Shown: positions 48,490 to 62,100 of the stretch, one piece after another
How positions within the stretch are numbered: position 1 is the stretch's first letter
Layout: every line of letters starts with the position of its first letter
Source of the DNA: Filosporella fistucella
Lineage: Eukaryota; Ascomycota; Leotiomycetes; Helotiales
Assembly: GCA_030077755.1 (NCBI GenBank)
Contig: JAQJZZ010000011.1
Location: 3,302,667-3,366,666, forward strand
Length of the DNA: 64,000 nt
Direction of reading: 5' to 3'
Translations under genes and position numbers: made by a program
Notes under the pieces: generated by a model
The model's input: only the letters and a program-made list of their open reading frames with translations
Told to the model about the DNA's origin: nothing
Database searches by the model: none

Positions 48490-51400
48490 AATAACTCGGT
48501 CTTAAGTAAAGATATTATCCATTTATATATAGAGTCCGAACCGAATTCTAATAATTTATACGCCTACTCGCTACCCGATATTAATCCGGGCCCGAATTAC
48601 TAGTAAAGCGCTAGGGATATTAGCTCTAATAATGAATTAGCTTATATATTACCCGGGAGCAAGTAAGAGGAGACCCGATCTATTAAAGATAAAGAATAAG
48701 CCCTTAAAGACCAGCTATTCGGGATGGATTTAAGGGGCGAAGAGAATAATGGGCCTAAGCTAGAGGAGGTCGAGGGGGATAGCGAGGCAAAGGAGATTAA
48801 GGTAAATAAAGAGGCAGAGGAGATTGAGGTGGATATCCTACTTAAGCTTACTCGCCACTTAATATGCTTTTAAGGGTGCTTTATAAAGAAGCATAAAGAG
48901 ATCGCGGATAAGCATTAAATCGACTTTAAATTACTTATTCTTAAGTAATACTTAATTCTTTAAGAATATAATATATTAATTATAAGATGTGATTTGCTTA
49001 AACGGCTATTTAAGGCTAACCTGCTTATATATTCGGATTATAATAAGAATATTTTATAAAGCTAGTTAATAGCATTTAAAGGCTTAGTCCACTTTATTAC
49101 TCCGCAAATTAGAGTCTTAATAAGGAGCAATTAGGAGTCAAGTAATATAGGGAGTAATAATAAAGAGGAGCCGGATATATTAGAGCCCCTAACTCATTTG
49201 TGCCTGCGCTGCTCCTAATATTAGATAGACTAGACCGAGGCTCGCTTCGATATTAATAGCTTTCTTGGGTTTATTTAAAGCCCGGCCTTTGCTAAATAAG
49301 GACTCCTTATTATATTTTACCCAAAGTTTAATGCTAACCTTTATATGAATCTCAAGTTATTTATAAGCGTGCTAAGGACTATAACTCGGGGTAAAAGAGT
49401 TATAAAACGGACTTATAAGGTGCTATTATATAAAATTCCATATTATTATTAAGGGAGAATAATTGATTATGATAATATTAATATATTTTAGTTTTTCCCG
49501 CGTATATACGTATTAAATTTTATAACTAGTTTCCCTAAAACTAATAAGAGTATAGGCCATAGTTTATTATAGCTATAGACTAACTTAATCCTAATCCCGG
49601 CTCTATTTTATTACTATTTGGGTTTAAATAAATAGCATTACCCCTTATTTTAAAGATATGCTCGCCGGCAAGCATTATCCTATTAGCGAATTAAACCTTT
49701 ATTATCTAATAATAAAGGGGAGTTGAAATACCGCGCACTTGCCCTATATTATTCTCTTTACCCTTTAGCGCTCATTATAATTTAATAGGATATCTAGGAG
49801 CAATTGCTCCTCTTGCCGAATTAAATTTTCCATAGCGCTTAGCTTTTTTTCTTAAGCAAAAATACCAAGATCTAATACTCTATATTAATAATTGTTAAAG
49901 CCTAGCAAGCGTTTAATACTTCTCTTTTTAATATTATAGACTTTACTTACTTATAATAAGACAAGTGCTAGATTAATCTTGGTAAAGAGACCATTTACTT
50001 AAATTATAAACTTAATATGCCTGTAAATAAAGGGATATTTAAAGCCGACTCGATGCCAATTACCTATTTACTTTATATCTATTATTAAGAGAGTTTTGCA
50101 CATTAGGCAAAATTATTTAAAGGGAAAAAATTAGTAAAATCTAGACTTTATCCTATAGCTATATTATAAAATATAAGTGATATGACCCTAGAAATGTTAA
50201 GATTAAGTAAAAAGCTGCTAGTTGGCTAGGTTTTATTATAAAGCTATAATTCCATTAAGGAATTCTTTAATATAGCCAAAAATAAACCTTTTTCCTATAA
50301 ATCTTTAAATTAAATCGGTTAGGATAATGAGATTAGGAAGCTCTTATATTAGCTTGGGAAAGGTATATTTAAAAAGGCAATTAAGGGAATTCTTAAGGGA
50401 TATTAATAAAATAAAGGATTCTTATATAATATTATAACGGATAATAAAGGGCTATTATTTAGCTATCGCGAAGAGCATTGCATTTCACTATTATTTATAG
50501 ATTAATTAAAAGACCGCTTATGGACGATAAATGAGTGGGATATTATTTGGGACCGAATAGATGTAAATATAATATATATTTAGGAGATAATTATACCCGA
50601 TTATATGTGTTTTCTTTATCTTAATATTAATAAGTATATTTCTCTTTTAAAATGGCTTTGCACCCTAGATATCACTAGCCGTATTAGTTATGAGCATTAT
50701 AAGTTAATAAGTATGCTTATTTAAGCCTTACTATTTACCTTTAACTCCGGACTAATAAATATAGGCACTAAGATTTAAAAGATAGAATTTAAGCGACGGA
50801 GAGGCGGAGGGCAGGTTATTAATATAGGATTAGGCGATATTATAATAGCTTACGGGTATGTATAGTTTCCCTTATAAATAGATTAGGATTAGTTTTAATT
50901 CTTATTAGAGTTTACTCGAAATCCGGCCTTTAATAATAATATGCTTCGCGAGATATATTAAGCTAATTAGAAGGTTATTAAGGATGCTAAGGAAGACCTA
51001 GCCCGACTTGAAACTATATTATCTTGGCTATAATTATATTAATTAGACGATATATGTCTTAAGTGGATTTTAAGGTACCTCTATTACATTTTAATAATAG
51101 CTTATTATAAGGAAGTCTTCCATTATTAAAAGGATCTTATCCGGCCAGAATTCGAGGAAAAGGCTCTTTTAAGAGATATCCCCCTTTATTAGCAATTTAT
51201 TCTTAGCCATTTTAGACCCGAATCGGTCGAGAAACTCTATATTATTAAGCTTTAACGGATGAAGACAAAGATAATAAAAGCTATTGCTAGCTATTTATGG
51301 GATCCTAATATAAAGGGCGAAAGTAGTCTAATATAAAAAGGATGGGAATTAGCATTATTCCGGGTCTTAGCTTAAAAAGCAAAAGAGTTACTCGAGTATT

Positions 51401-52020
51401 ACTTAGGAAAAGAGTAAATGAAAGATTTTCAAGAATCGATTAAGCGGTATTTTATTATAACCTATTAAATCTTCTTATAGCCGACTATTACCAAGTTTAT
51501 TTAACGCGGATATAAGAATACTATTTAGTATTTTATAGTCTATTATTTACGTTTAATATTCTCAAACCACTAGCCTAATAATAAAGCATTTCCCCTTAAA
51601 TGATTATTAAAGACTGCCTTAAGGATGCCGGATATATATAGACTATACGAAGATTATTACCTTATAATAAAGGCTAAGGCCAATAAATGGATGCCGGACT
51701 AATAACCTATAAATGGTTATAAAGGCCCGATTATGCCATACTTTATAGGCCTTAAGGAAATTATGGGGATCCTATATACGAGTAGCTTGGTTAATATCCA
51801 AGATACCCTCGAGTGCTAGTGGACCGAGACACGGGAAAAAATGGGTAATAAGGAGGAGGCGATTAAAATATTATAGAGGAGCGCGTAAGGGGATATCACA
51901 ATTATGCCCGTATACTTTCCTGGTTCTTTTTAATATAGGATAAATTATGAGTAAATAGCCGATGGGCATTATCTTATTATAAATAAATTAGCTTATTATA
52001 GCTTATTTATCTATTATTAA
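48490..52020 (+). pseudogene. Unidentified large ORF remnant
   Basis: One plus-strand protein can be followed for about 3.5 kb through Gln-type stops and a few frame changes. It has an acidic stretch (EEVEGDSEAKEIKVNKEAEE, near 48760), NSGLINIGTK near 50745, FKRRRGGGQVINIGLGD near 50790, ARLETILSWL near 51010 and ECWWTETREKMGNKEEAIKI-like sequence near 51815. I do not recognise it as reverse transcriptase, transposase or helicase. It lies between the interrupted TLH start and the next TLH promoter, so it may be a transposable-element gene or a degraded accessory gene. Confidence 0.4.
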
Positions 52021-52052
52021 ACTTAATATAGAGTTTTATCCTAGGTCTAACC

Positions 52053-55000
52053 CTAATATTAGTTATCGTCATTCACACCGTGAATGGGTTTTTTTATAGT
52101 AATGAAATTAAAGTGTAATCTATACCTAGTTATAGCGTAAATGGGTTAACCCTAAGTAACCCCAAACCCATTATTACCGCCTATATATTGCCTAAAATCA
52201 TTTCAAAATATTATAAATAGCTAAGGAGCTATGGCTTAACTTATCCCTAAAGTATTAGATTATATTATTATGTTAAACGTTAAGTTTAGCGTATTAATTT
52301 ATTTATAGTGTAAATATATAATTTCGCCCACCGCCATTTCCTAACATTTAGGTAATAAGTATAAAACCCTAATCGAATTATGAAAAGAGTTAGATAAGTA
52401 TATTTAAATATTTCCGTTTTAGTATAATTATACTAGTATACGATTGCCTAGCAATGGATTAGCGCCCTAGCCTATTATTCCTATTTTAAATAGCTATTTA
52501 TGTTAGGATTGCCTATATATAAGCTAGAACCGAGACGTTATATGATAGCATGGGAATAAGATTTATAGCAAGAAAAGGGTTTCTAATAAAGAATTATTTA
52601 AGATAATTAAGTTATAATCATGGTTTAATAATTGATGAGCCCGATATTGGATTATTAATTAGAGCAAGCAATATGAGCAAGAGCAATAGAAGCGCCGAGC
52701 TATAACACGTGATATTAGAGAAAAAACCAATGATTTAAACCATAGCAATAATAATAATATTAATAATAATAAGAGCGACTAGGATAATATTAATAACTAG
52801 ATTATTTAGGATATTAAAAAATAGAAGGGTAAGGCTTAAGAGCGGTGATTACGGATATTAAAAGAGGTGCCCATTATTAAAATGGATTCGTGGTTATAAT
52901 ATATAAAGTGGAATGAGGTATTAAGCTAATCCAAGCACAATTTGATTAAGATATTCCATTATACCCATATGCCTAACCTAAATAAACCGCAATTAAAGCG
53001 ATTATTGCGTGCATAAAATCGAATTTTAGAGCATTATTTAAATATATTAGAAGTAACCAATCATAAAGACGCATTAAAGTAATAGGTATTACCTAAAAAT
53101 AAAGCTGCGGACTAATGCCTATTTAAGTTATTATAAAATGCTAAAAGCGTTAATAAGTATAATAGAATTTTTATATGTTTCATTTATTATATAATGCGTA
53201 TAGCGCCGTTAAAAAATCATATAAATAAAATAGGTATATTAGATTATTTTTAATAATTTAAATATAATTTCCAAAATATAATAAAAAATTTAACCACAAT
53301 TATAAAAACCGGAGTAAGATATATTAACGCATAATGGAAGTGCATTTAAAGAATCCGGAGTAAATTAGATAAAGAAGTAATAGATAATAATATAAAAGAT
53401 TAATTATTAACTAATGTATTAATATGTTTATATATATTAACCATAATGCAGGATATTAGCCGAATTAGATTATATTATTCACCTATAATATATTATTTAG
53501 CTATCTGAGGTATTAATAAGCAAAGCTAGTCATTGCGATCCGCATTTTTTTATATGCCCATTTTAGCAGGCATATTATAAATCAATCAATTAATTATATT
53601 AAAAGTGGCCGTCCCATGTGAGCTATGGCTAGAATTAAAATTGGATAGCAAAGCCGATATTAATTCTATGCCCAATTAAATTTATAAGTTATAATAATTG
53701 CATTTATATAAGGGTTCATTTTTACCTACATTTAATATTTTAACGCAATTGGCCATGGGAAAGAAATTTAATAAAACGCACTAGTCACCATTTAATATCC
53801 ATTAGTTAAATAATAAATAAATGATCAATTATTTAGGCTAGCTAGTTATATTAGCTAATATTAGTTATCGTTATTTATACCGTGAATGGGTTTTTTTATA
53901 GTGGTGAAATTAAAGTGTGGTCTAATATTAGTTATCGTCATTTACACCGTGAATGGGTTTTTTTATAGTGGTGAAATTAAAGTGTGGTCTATGCCCAGTT
54001 ATAGCGTAAATGGATTAACCCCAAGTAACCCTAAACCCATTATTACCGCCTATATATTGCCCAAAATCATTTTAAAATATCATAGATAGCCAAGGAGCCA
54101 TGGCTTAACCCATCCCCGAAGCATTGGATTATATTATTGCGTTAAACGTTAAGTTTGGCGTATTGATTTGTTTATAGTATAAATATGCAATTTTGCCTAT
54201 TGCCATTTCCCGATATTTAGGTGATAAGCATAAAACCCTAATCGAATTATAAAAAGAGTTAAATAAATATATTTAAACATTTCCGTTTTAGTATAATTAT
54301 ACTAGTATATAATTGCCTAGTAATGGATTAGCGCCCTAGCCCATTATTCCCATTTTAGACGGCTATTTATATTAGGATTGCCTATATATAAGCCAAAACC
54401 GAGACGTTATATAATAGCATGGGAATAAGATCCATAATAAGAAAAGGGTTTCTGATAAAGAATTATTTAAGATAGTCAAGTTATAATCATGGTTTAATAA
54501 TTAATGAGCCCGATATTAGATTATCGACTAGAGCAAGTAATATGAGCAAGAGCGGCAGAAGCGCCAAGCCATGACACGTGATATTAGAAAAGAAACCAAC
54601 GATTTAGACTATAGCAATAATAATAATATTAATAATAGTGAGAATGACCAGGATAATATTAATGACTAGATTGTCCAGGATATTAAAAAATGGAAGGGTG
54701 AGGCCTAGGAATAGCGATTACGGATATTAAAAGAGGTGCCCATTATTAAAATGGATTTATAATTACGGTATATAAAGTAAAATAAGGTATTAAGCCAATC
54801 CAAGCACAATTTGGTTAAGACATTCCATTATACCCATATGCCCGACCTAGACGAACCGCAATTAAAGCGATTATTACGTGTATAGAATCGAATTTTAGAG
54901 CATTATTTAAACACATTAAAAGCAACCAACCACAAAAACGCATTAAAGTGGTAGGCATCACCTAAAAATGAAGCCGCGGACTAGCGCCTATTTAAGTTAT

Positions 55001-55727
55001 TATAAAATGCTAAAAGTATTAATAAGTATAATGGAATTTTTATATGTTTCATTTATTATATAATGCGTATAGCGCCATTAGAAAATCATATAGATAAAAT
55101 AGGTATATTAGATTATTTTTAATAATTTAAATATAATTTCCAAAATATAATAGAAAATTTGACCATGATTATAAAAACCGGAGTAAGATATATTAACGCA
55201 TAGTGGAAGTGCATTTAAAGAATCCGGAGTAAATTAGATAAAGAAGTAGTAAATAATAATATAAAAGATTAACCATTAACTAGTGCATTAATGTATTTGT
55301 GTATATTAACCATAATGCAGGATATTAGCCGAATTGGATTATATTATTTACCCATAATGCATTATTTAGCTATCCGAGGTATTAATAAGTAAAGCTAGTT
55401 ATTGCGATCCGCATTTTTTTATACGCCCATTTTAATAGGCATGTTATGGATTAATTAATTGATTATATTAGAAGTGGCCGTCCCATGTGAGCCATGGCCG
55501 GAATTAAAATTGGATAGTAAAGCCGATATCAATTCCGTGCCCGATTAAATCTATAAGTTATGATAATTGCATTTATATAAGGGTTCATTTTCACCCACAT
55601 CTAGTATTTTAACGTAATTGGCCATAGGAAAGAAATTTAATAAAACGCACCAGTTATCATCTAATATCCATTAGTCGGATAATAAATAAATAATCAATTA
55701 TTTAAGCTAGCCAATTATATTAGCCAA
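52053..55727 (+). repeat. 1.8-kb direct tandem duplication of a TLH promoter and N-terminus
   Basis: Unit 1 is 52053-53857 and unit 2 is 53924-55727, colinear along their length. A 65-bp partial third unit (53858-53923) lies between. All three begin CTAATATTAGTTATCG, followed by CCGTGAATGGGTTTTTTTATAG. The two long units differ almost only by C/T and G/A. Each starts with about 178 bp of promoter and an ATG (52231 and 54100) followed by the same coding sequence. Confidence 0.88.
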
Positions 55728-58700
55728 GGTCTAAAGCATGTGTCACGCATTAATTAAAGAATTGCAGGAATTAATAAAAGTGTTAATATTTGGATCCCTA
55801 ATGCCCCCTATTGATTTGAGTCGAATTATTAATAATATGGCATGGAGCCAAGCATTTTGGCGGCAAAATTTTAGTTTTATTAATTATGCCCAAAATTAGG
55901 ACCAGGTAGGCAAGGATTATAAGTTTTTATTAGAGCGAGCACGGAAAAGAGAGGGCTAATAGAGGTTATTAAGGATAAACCACGCCACCAAGAAAGTTAA
56001 GTGGGTGGATTCGCAAGTTATATTATATTTAACTAAGGAATATCAATTTTTATAGAAGTTAATAATATATATGCATATTACCGGTATATCCGCCCATTTT
56101 ATCTATTATACGGTTATTTATTAGATTAGGAGGCCAGCCTACACGTGGACCCGAATTAGGATCCATTAAAGTAAGTAATAATATATATTTGGCATGTAAT
56201 ATATATATTATAAATGGTCGGATATATTTTTTAATTATATATAATAAGGCGTGAAAGAGAAGAGGGAATATAAAGTATATTATACGGTATTTATTAGACG
56301 ATATTAGCCAAATCATAGCCTAGTATTTAATACGAGTTTGACCATTTGCCCGGGCATTAGATTATCGTGAGTCGGAATATTTATTTAGGGATTTATAAGG
56401 ACCATGGGCCGGGGAGGAGTTAAGCCAGGCATTAGGGAGCATTATTAGAAAGCATTTAAGAGTATATTTAAAGGCATCCGGATGGAGGCATACCATAATT
56501 GGAATTGCCACCTAGAAGTTAATACGGGCTAATAAGACGTGGGAAAAGGAATATAAGGAGCCCGAAGATAGAGTTAAAGAGTTTGCTAAAGGAGATAATA
56601 ATAAGGAATTAGAGTTAGATATATTTTAATATATTATGGTCCGGTAGGTTTGATTTCCCTAGCCGGGCAAGGGAAATGATATATATAAAATATTTAGTTA
56701 ATATAGAGTATAAGCAATCCGGACATGGATATAGGGTAGCGCAAGCGCATTATGCTATTAATGGGGCATTTTTATATCAATTAAGGCCCGAGTTAATCAC
56801 GGCATATAAGCAAGCATTAATAGCATGGCATGGATTATAGAAGTTAGGCCGTAATAGCATTGGCAATAGTCATAATATAAGAGGAACCGGTTATTAACGT
56901 AAAGCCAGCTAGCAATTAATTAGTCGGCCTATTAAGAGAGAGCGGATTAAAGGATCCAATCTAGCATTAATTAGATTATAGCGGATATACCATAATTCCC
57001 AAGCCAAACCACGATTAGAAGGATAGGCGTTAGCATTATAATTAATCCATTATCTATTTAAAACACAATTATTGGTTATTATATTACCCACTAGTAGTGG
57101 CAAGTTAGCATTATTTTTTTTAGTGGTAGCGATGATCCAATAGCAGACGGTCATTATTATAGTGCTATTTGCCGCATTAGTGGATAATATTATTACGCGT
57201 GGGCAAGTAGCCGGTTTAGATTGCGAGGAATGGATTAATGAGAAATCCGGACACGAATTATAATAATTGATTATAGTTAGCATAAACCGGGCAATTTAAG
57301 GGGAGTTTTTATATTACGCCAAGGGGTTAGAATTAGAAGGGTAGTTAGCCCATATATTTTTCAATAAAGTCCATATTGCATTTATAGACACATTATATCG
57401 CGAGCGATTATGAGATTTATAGACATTATAATATTTGAATTGCCCGTTTACCGGATTAATAGCAATGTTGATAATTGATTTGAAAGATGTATTACGCGAG
57501 CGGTTATGCATTAATAATGCCCAAATATTCCGGCGGAGTATAGCGCGGAAGATTATTTAATATTAGGTGAGAAATAGCAAGAATGAGGTGCCATTGGACG
57601 TGGCTATTAAATTTATTTAATAAGCATATTTGGGCGTAAGGAAGAGAGGTGTTATATATATATGGAGTTATGAAATAAGAGGAGTGGTTAGTTAAGCATT
57701 GGATTACCCGTTTTACCGAGCACGAGTAGAATCTAAAGGGGAGGTATTATAATAGTGGGTTTAGGGTGCCGGCGGATGGATTATTGCCACCGGGGCATTA
57801 GGGATAGGAATTAATATTAAAGGGATTATATATGTAGTTTATATTAGGCGATTATATAGGTTAACCAGTTTTATTTAGTAATCTGGACGTGGGGGGCGGA
57901 ATAGAGAGGTTAGTAAATCGATTATTATTATATGGGTTAAGAATAGTAGTAGACGAAGACGAAGCGAAATTATGAGCGAGTATTCCATTAAGCAAATTAA
58001 TGAGAATGCTATAATAGAATTCATTTAAGGGCAAGGGTATTAACGTTAGGTTTTAAGTTAATATATGGACAGAGATTAAGACGGGAGCAATTATAGCTAA
58101 ACGGATAGTATATTTTATAACCGGTATAGGATAAATAGCAAGGCAAGGGGCCCGAAAGGAGAAGAGTTAATAGAGAAGCCCGGGATATATATTATAAAAG
58201 ATAGCATAGCAATTAAGGGAGTAGATATTATCCAGGGTAGGTTAAGGGAAGTGCAAGCATCGCAAGACTAAATAATTAAGGTTATGAATTAATTATAAGG
58301 CGATTATATATATTATAGATTAATGCATTATAAGCAGGCGAGAGGCAAGGCACACGTATATAAGGATTGTCCATAGGCAATTGCGTCCGGGTGTAGGATT
58401 ATAGCATATAAAGCATAGAGAGCAAATATTAATTTGGGAGAGTTTTAGCATTATTAAAAGTGTGGATTATTATAATAAATATGCCGGCGTTTAGAAAATA
58501 ATGGGTGGTGTGAATACCCCGAGGTAATATTGCCTAGGATATATATATTATACTAGTAATAGCATTTATAGGTAATTATTAAGGCAGCGGGATTTTAAGG
58601 GGATTATGCGGTTAATGTTTGGGAGTGGTTAAAGGAGGTCGGAGAGGGGTTTAGTTAGGATTAGGAGAGTAATTAGATAAAGATATAATAGATGGCATGT

Positions 58701-58890
58701 GAGATATATAATAGAATAAAGGAGGAGGATAAATAGGTATAGAGAGGATATATTAAGACCAATAAAGATTAGAGGCCAGGGGGAATGGCAGAGCACCCAT
58801 AGTTAATAGGGGAGGGAGAGGCCAGGTTATTAGACATTAAGAGGGTTAGGGTTATTATAGATTTTTAAAGACCTAATCCTAAACCCAACC
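54100..58890 (+). pseudogene. TLH-type RecQ helicase pseudogene (copy with duplicated 5' end)
   Basis: From ATG 54100 it reads IPEALDYIIALNVKFGVLIC, then LPSNGLAP, IIPILDGYL and NRDVI...HGNKIHNKKRVS, a DUF3505-like zinc domain. A middle part follows (LIFGSLMPPIDLSRI near 55785, GGQPTRGPELGSIK at about 56125-56170, the motif shared by fungal TLH proteins). RecQ motifs come next: PTSSGKLALFFLVV at 57086 (motif I), VIIIVLFAALV (Ia), GGWIIATGALGIGINIKGI near 57775 (V), and T-S-F-I-stop-stop-SGRGGR near 57865 (VI, both Gln codons now stops). RecQ helicases unwind DNA 3' to 5'. This copy cannot be translated. Confidence 0.82.
56652..56678. repeat. Short GC-rich palindrome, copy 7
   Basis: ATTTCCCTAGCCGGGCAAGGGAAAT: the arms TTTCCCT and AGGGAAA pair around GCCGGGC. 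Found inside the RecQ pseudogene, an element unrelated to the retrotransposons carrying the other copies. Confidence 0.6.
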
Positions 58891-59133
58891 CATTGGCGCG
58901 AAGCGCTAATTGTGACCCCGTAGGGTTGAAACGGGCATGCGGGTCTACTTATTATGCCAGGTCGATTTTCTAGTGGAAAACAAGGGCACGTGCCTCTATT
59001 AGGTCCGTCCTACCCTAGCATTTTCCCAGATTTTATTGAAAAACATTATGGTGGGAAACAATTTCTATATCTCTTTACTTTCTAGCGTTTCGAGCAGTCT
59101 TAGCTAGTCTCTATAGCGTTATTTTTATTTATA
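58891..59133 (+). promoter_or_regulatory. Upstream region of the second tandem TLH gene
   Basis: Relatively GC-rich for this flank (GGCGCGAAGCGC at 58895, CCAGGTCG at 58959). No coding frame. It leads to ATG 59134 and is presumably the promoter and 5' leader. Confidence 0.4.
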
Positions 59134-62100
59134 ATGTCTAGCAAGCTTATCTATAACCCGCTATACCAAGTAATAGTTTGCAAGCGGTGCTAGACATGTG
59201 TTATTCCTAGCCCTGCTAGCATTGAGCGACACCTTTAAGCTTAATTTCATTGCCTTTTAGGCCAGGTGCTTAAAACTCACCTAGCGTATATATAAACATT
59301 ATCCTTAAAGCCTATCCAGGAATTACGCAAATAGAAGCCTAATAGTCGTATTCCCCTATTAAACTACCTTCGGGTATATAATGGGTTTTAATGCTTGCTA
59401 TATAGCTCTTTTCTTACTATCCACTTACCTTAAATGCGGCGTCACATACATATTTATAGCCGTAAAGCCAAGGAGCATTAAGCTTCTTTATTATGGCAGG
59501 AATATCGACTTTAGTCTTACTTTATTATAGGTAATTAGGTAGACTATTTTATAATAGCGGACAATATAGAGAAGGGAGGAGTGGTAGAGTCAAGTAATAA
59601 TGCGATTAATTGGATAAAGCCTAAAAAAGAACTATTTATAAAGCTGGAAAAGGATTATAAGGACGTTAAGGAGGACATTAAAGAGTAGGCAAGTATTATT
59701 TATGACTTTAGGGATTCTAAGTCCGAGAGAATGCCATAGCTTAAAACGACCCGGTTTCTATCTCATATAGTTAGACTATGAGATAAAGAGATCCGAGGCT
59801 CTTATAAACTGCCATTAAAGAAAGAATTAGATTGGGATGCCTAGGGTGCCGTGGATCTAGACCTGATTCGTATCTTAATAGCGGCCGAGAATATATTAAG
59901 AGACGCCTATTAGCTTTATAGCAATAGCTCTATAAAACGGAAAATGATATAATAGCGGGCTAATATCCTAAACGAATTTTATGCTAGCGTATTAGGCCGA
60001 GCAGATGGATTTAGGTATTTTAAGAACCCATCTACTTTAATTAAATATTTTACCGCTATAAAGCAATTGCTTATATACTATTACCGGGTAATATATAAAG
60101 AAGACGGCCACTTTGCTTAGACCCAGCTAGACCAGACGTTACCGGCAGACATTATTTAGCCAATAATATAGTAGCTCTAGGCTATAGACGAGATTATAAC
60201 CGCTTTGGATTATAAGGATTGAGAGACATCTAAGCTAGCTTTAAAGCATGCTATTCGCCGATTCTACCTAGCCCTAATCTATCACGTTATTGGTAATATG
60301 CCGTTTAGATCACTAGTCTTAAGCTTTTGTGCTATGCTTAATAGGAAAGTTAATAGGAAAGGCAACGGGCAGTAGGAGGAGCCGGGGAATTATAATAGCC
60401 ACTTGTCTGCCCTCACGTGGACTACATAGCTTATTCTTTTTAATTATGCCTATTTTTAGGAGCAGGATAATGAGGATTAAATTCCGATATTCCTAGTTAA
60501 AATCTATAAGAGATTCTTTTAATAGCTAATAAAGACGCCCTTTAGGCACATCCTATAGTGGCGCCTATATCTATTTCGGGTAAGGAAGGCGGCTATCGCT
60601 AAACACTAAGCTTGGTGGTCTTTAAATAGATAGATTATAGAGTACCGTGGGGTTAAATTATAGATATCCCATATCTCTAATCTTATTCTCTCGGAATATT
60701 AATAGGCTTATGCCTTATTATATGATAAGCTATTATTTAAAGCTAAAGATTTAGTTCCTATGGAATCGTGGCGATTAAAGGATGACTTAGACCTTAAGGA
60801 CTTTGGCGGCTCGTGGCTATCTTACCCCGGAAATTCCGAGTTTCTTAAGGGTGCTAAGCTGGCCTTCTTTTAACGAATTTAGAGCAATGCCCAGCTCCGG
60901 GCTATGTTCTTAACCATAGCTATAAATGGGACTACTAACTTGTGTCCTAATGCCATAGCCATTTATAAATCACATGCCTAGGAATTCCTAAAAAGGATAC
61001 TCGTCTTATGCCATATCCCACTAGGTCCCCCGCTATAAGAACCCGAGTTGCTTTCTATTACGTGGCGGAATATTGCTCGGCTATGGCATATGTTTATATG
61101 GGAAAAGCTGGTAATATTATATATTTAATATTATAAAGGCTAGTAATAGTCTAGTGCTTATAAAGACAATATTCGGTTTCTCCCTAAGGCTATTAGAGAC
61201 CTCTTACTTTAATATGTTATAAATGTTATACCCTTATAATAGCTATTTCTTTAATAGCAAAAGCCAGGTGCTCTGATATCCCCATACTTGTAAGCCAAAT
61301 TAGACGGATTAATATGGCCTAATGGAACCATTTTAGCTTGCTTGACCAAGGCGTATACATGTGCCAAGATCCCACAGCTATATACTTTAAATTGGCGATA
61401 ATTTACGGCATTAATTAGCAAGGAAAAGTTCTTTGCTAAAGAATAGGCTAATTTTAATCTCGAGAATAATCTTGGAGAAGATATTAAGGATAAGCTAGAC
61501 CTGGTTGCTTTGGCTAAATAAAGCAATCATAGCTATTATACCTTTAACTATGGATATGCTAATATAATAACGCTAACCATAAATACCTTGCTTTACCGAA
61601 ATTACCGCGCCTCTAAGAGCTGGAGGACGTTCTTTTGGTTTAACCATATCTTATAAGGTAAGCAGCCACGGGGCGTGTTAAAAACTCTATCGTTATAAAT
61701 GCTAGATTCTTTTAAACGTGGTTAGCTTCGTCATAAAGGGGCATACTCTAAAGCTAACTTACTCGCTATGGCCTAGAGGCTATATAATAACCCCTCAATG
61801 CAATTCCGGATTCCAGGTTAGCGGAGTAGCGTTTTGGCGATAATAGGGCCCTAGCTAGCCGAGCAAGTGATTCTAGTCCTAGGAACCGGCTCTGGCAAAA
61901 CGTTGCCTATTATTATTAGTATTGCTATTTCTGATGCAAGCATAATGATTCTAATTCTTCCTATAATTGCTCTCCGGGCCGATATATTAAAACGCTTTCA
62001 CGCCGTTAATATCTAATACCTCATTTGGTCTATTAATTATAAATGGATAGCTTCCTTAATAATCGTATTAGCCGAGGCAGCTTGTAGCCAAAGCTTCCTT

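Noticed and set aside
56059..56316. Minus-strand 85-codon ORF
   Set aside because: The plus strand here encodes the conserved GGQPTRGPELGSIK segment of the TLH RecQ protein; the minus frame is a by-product of AT bias.
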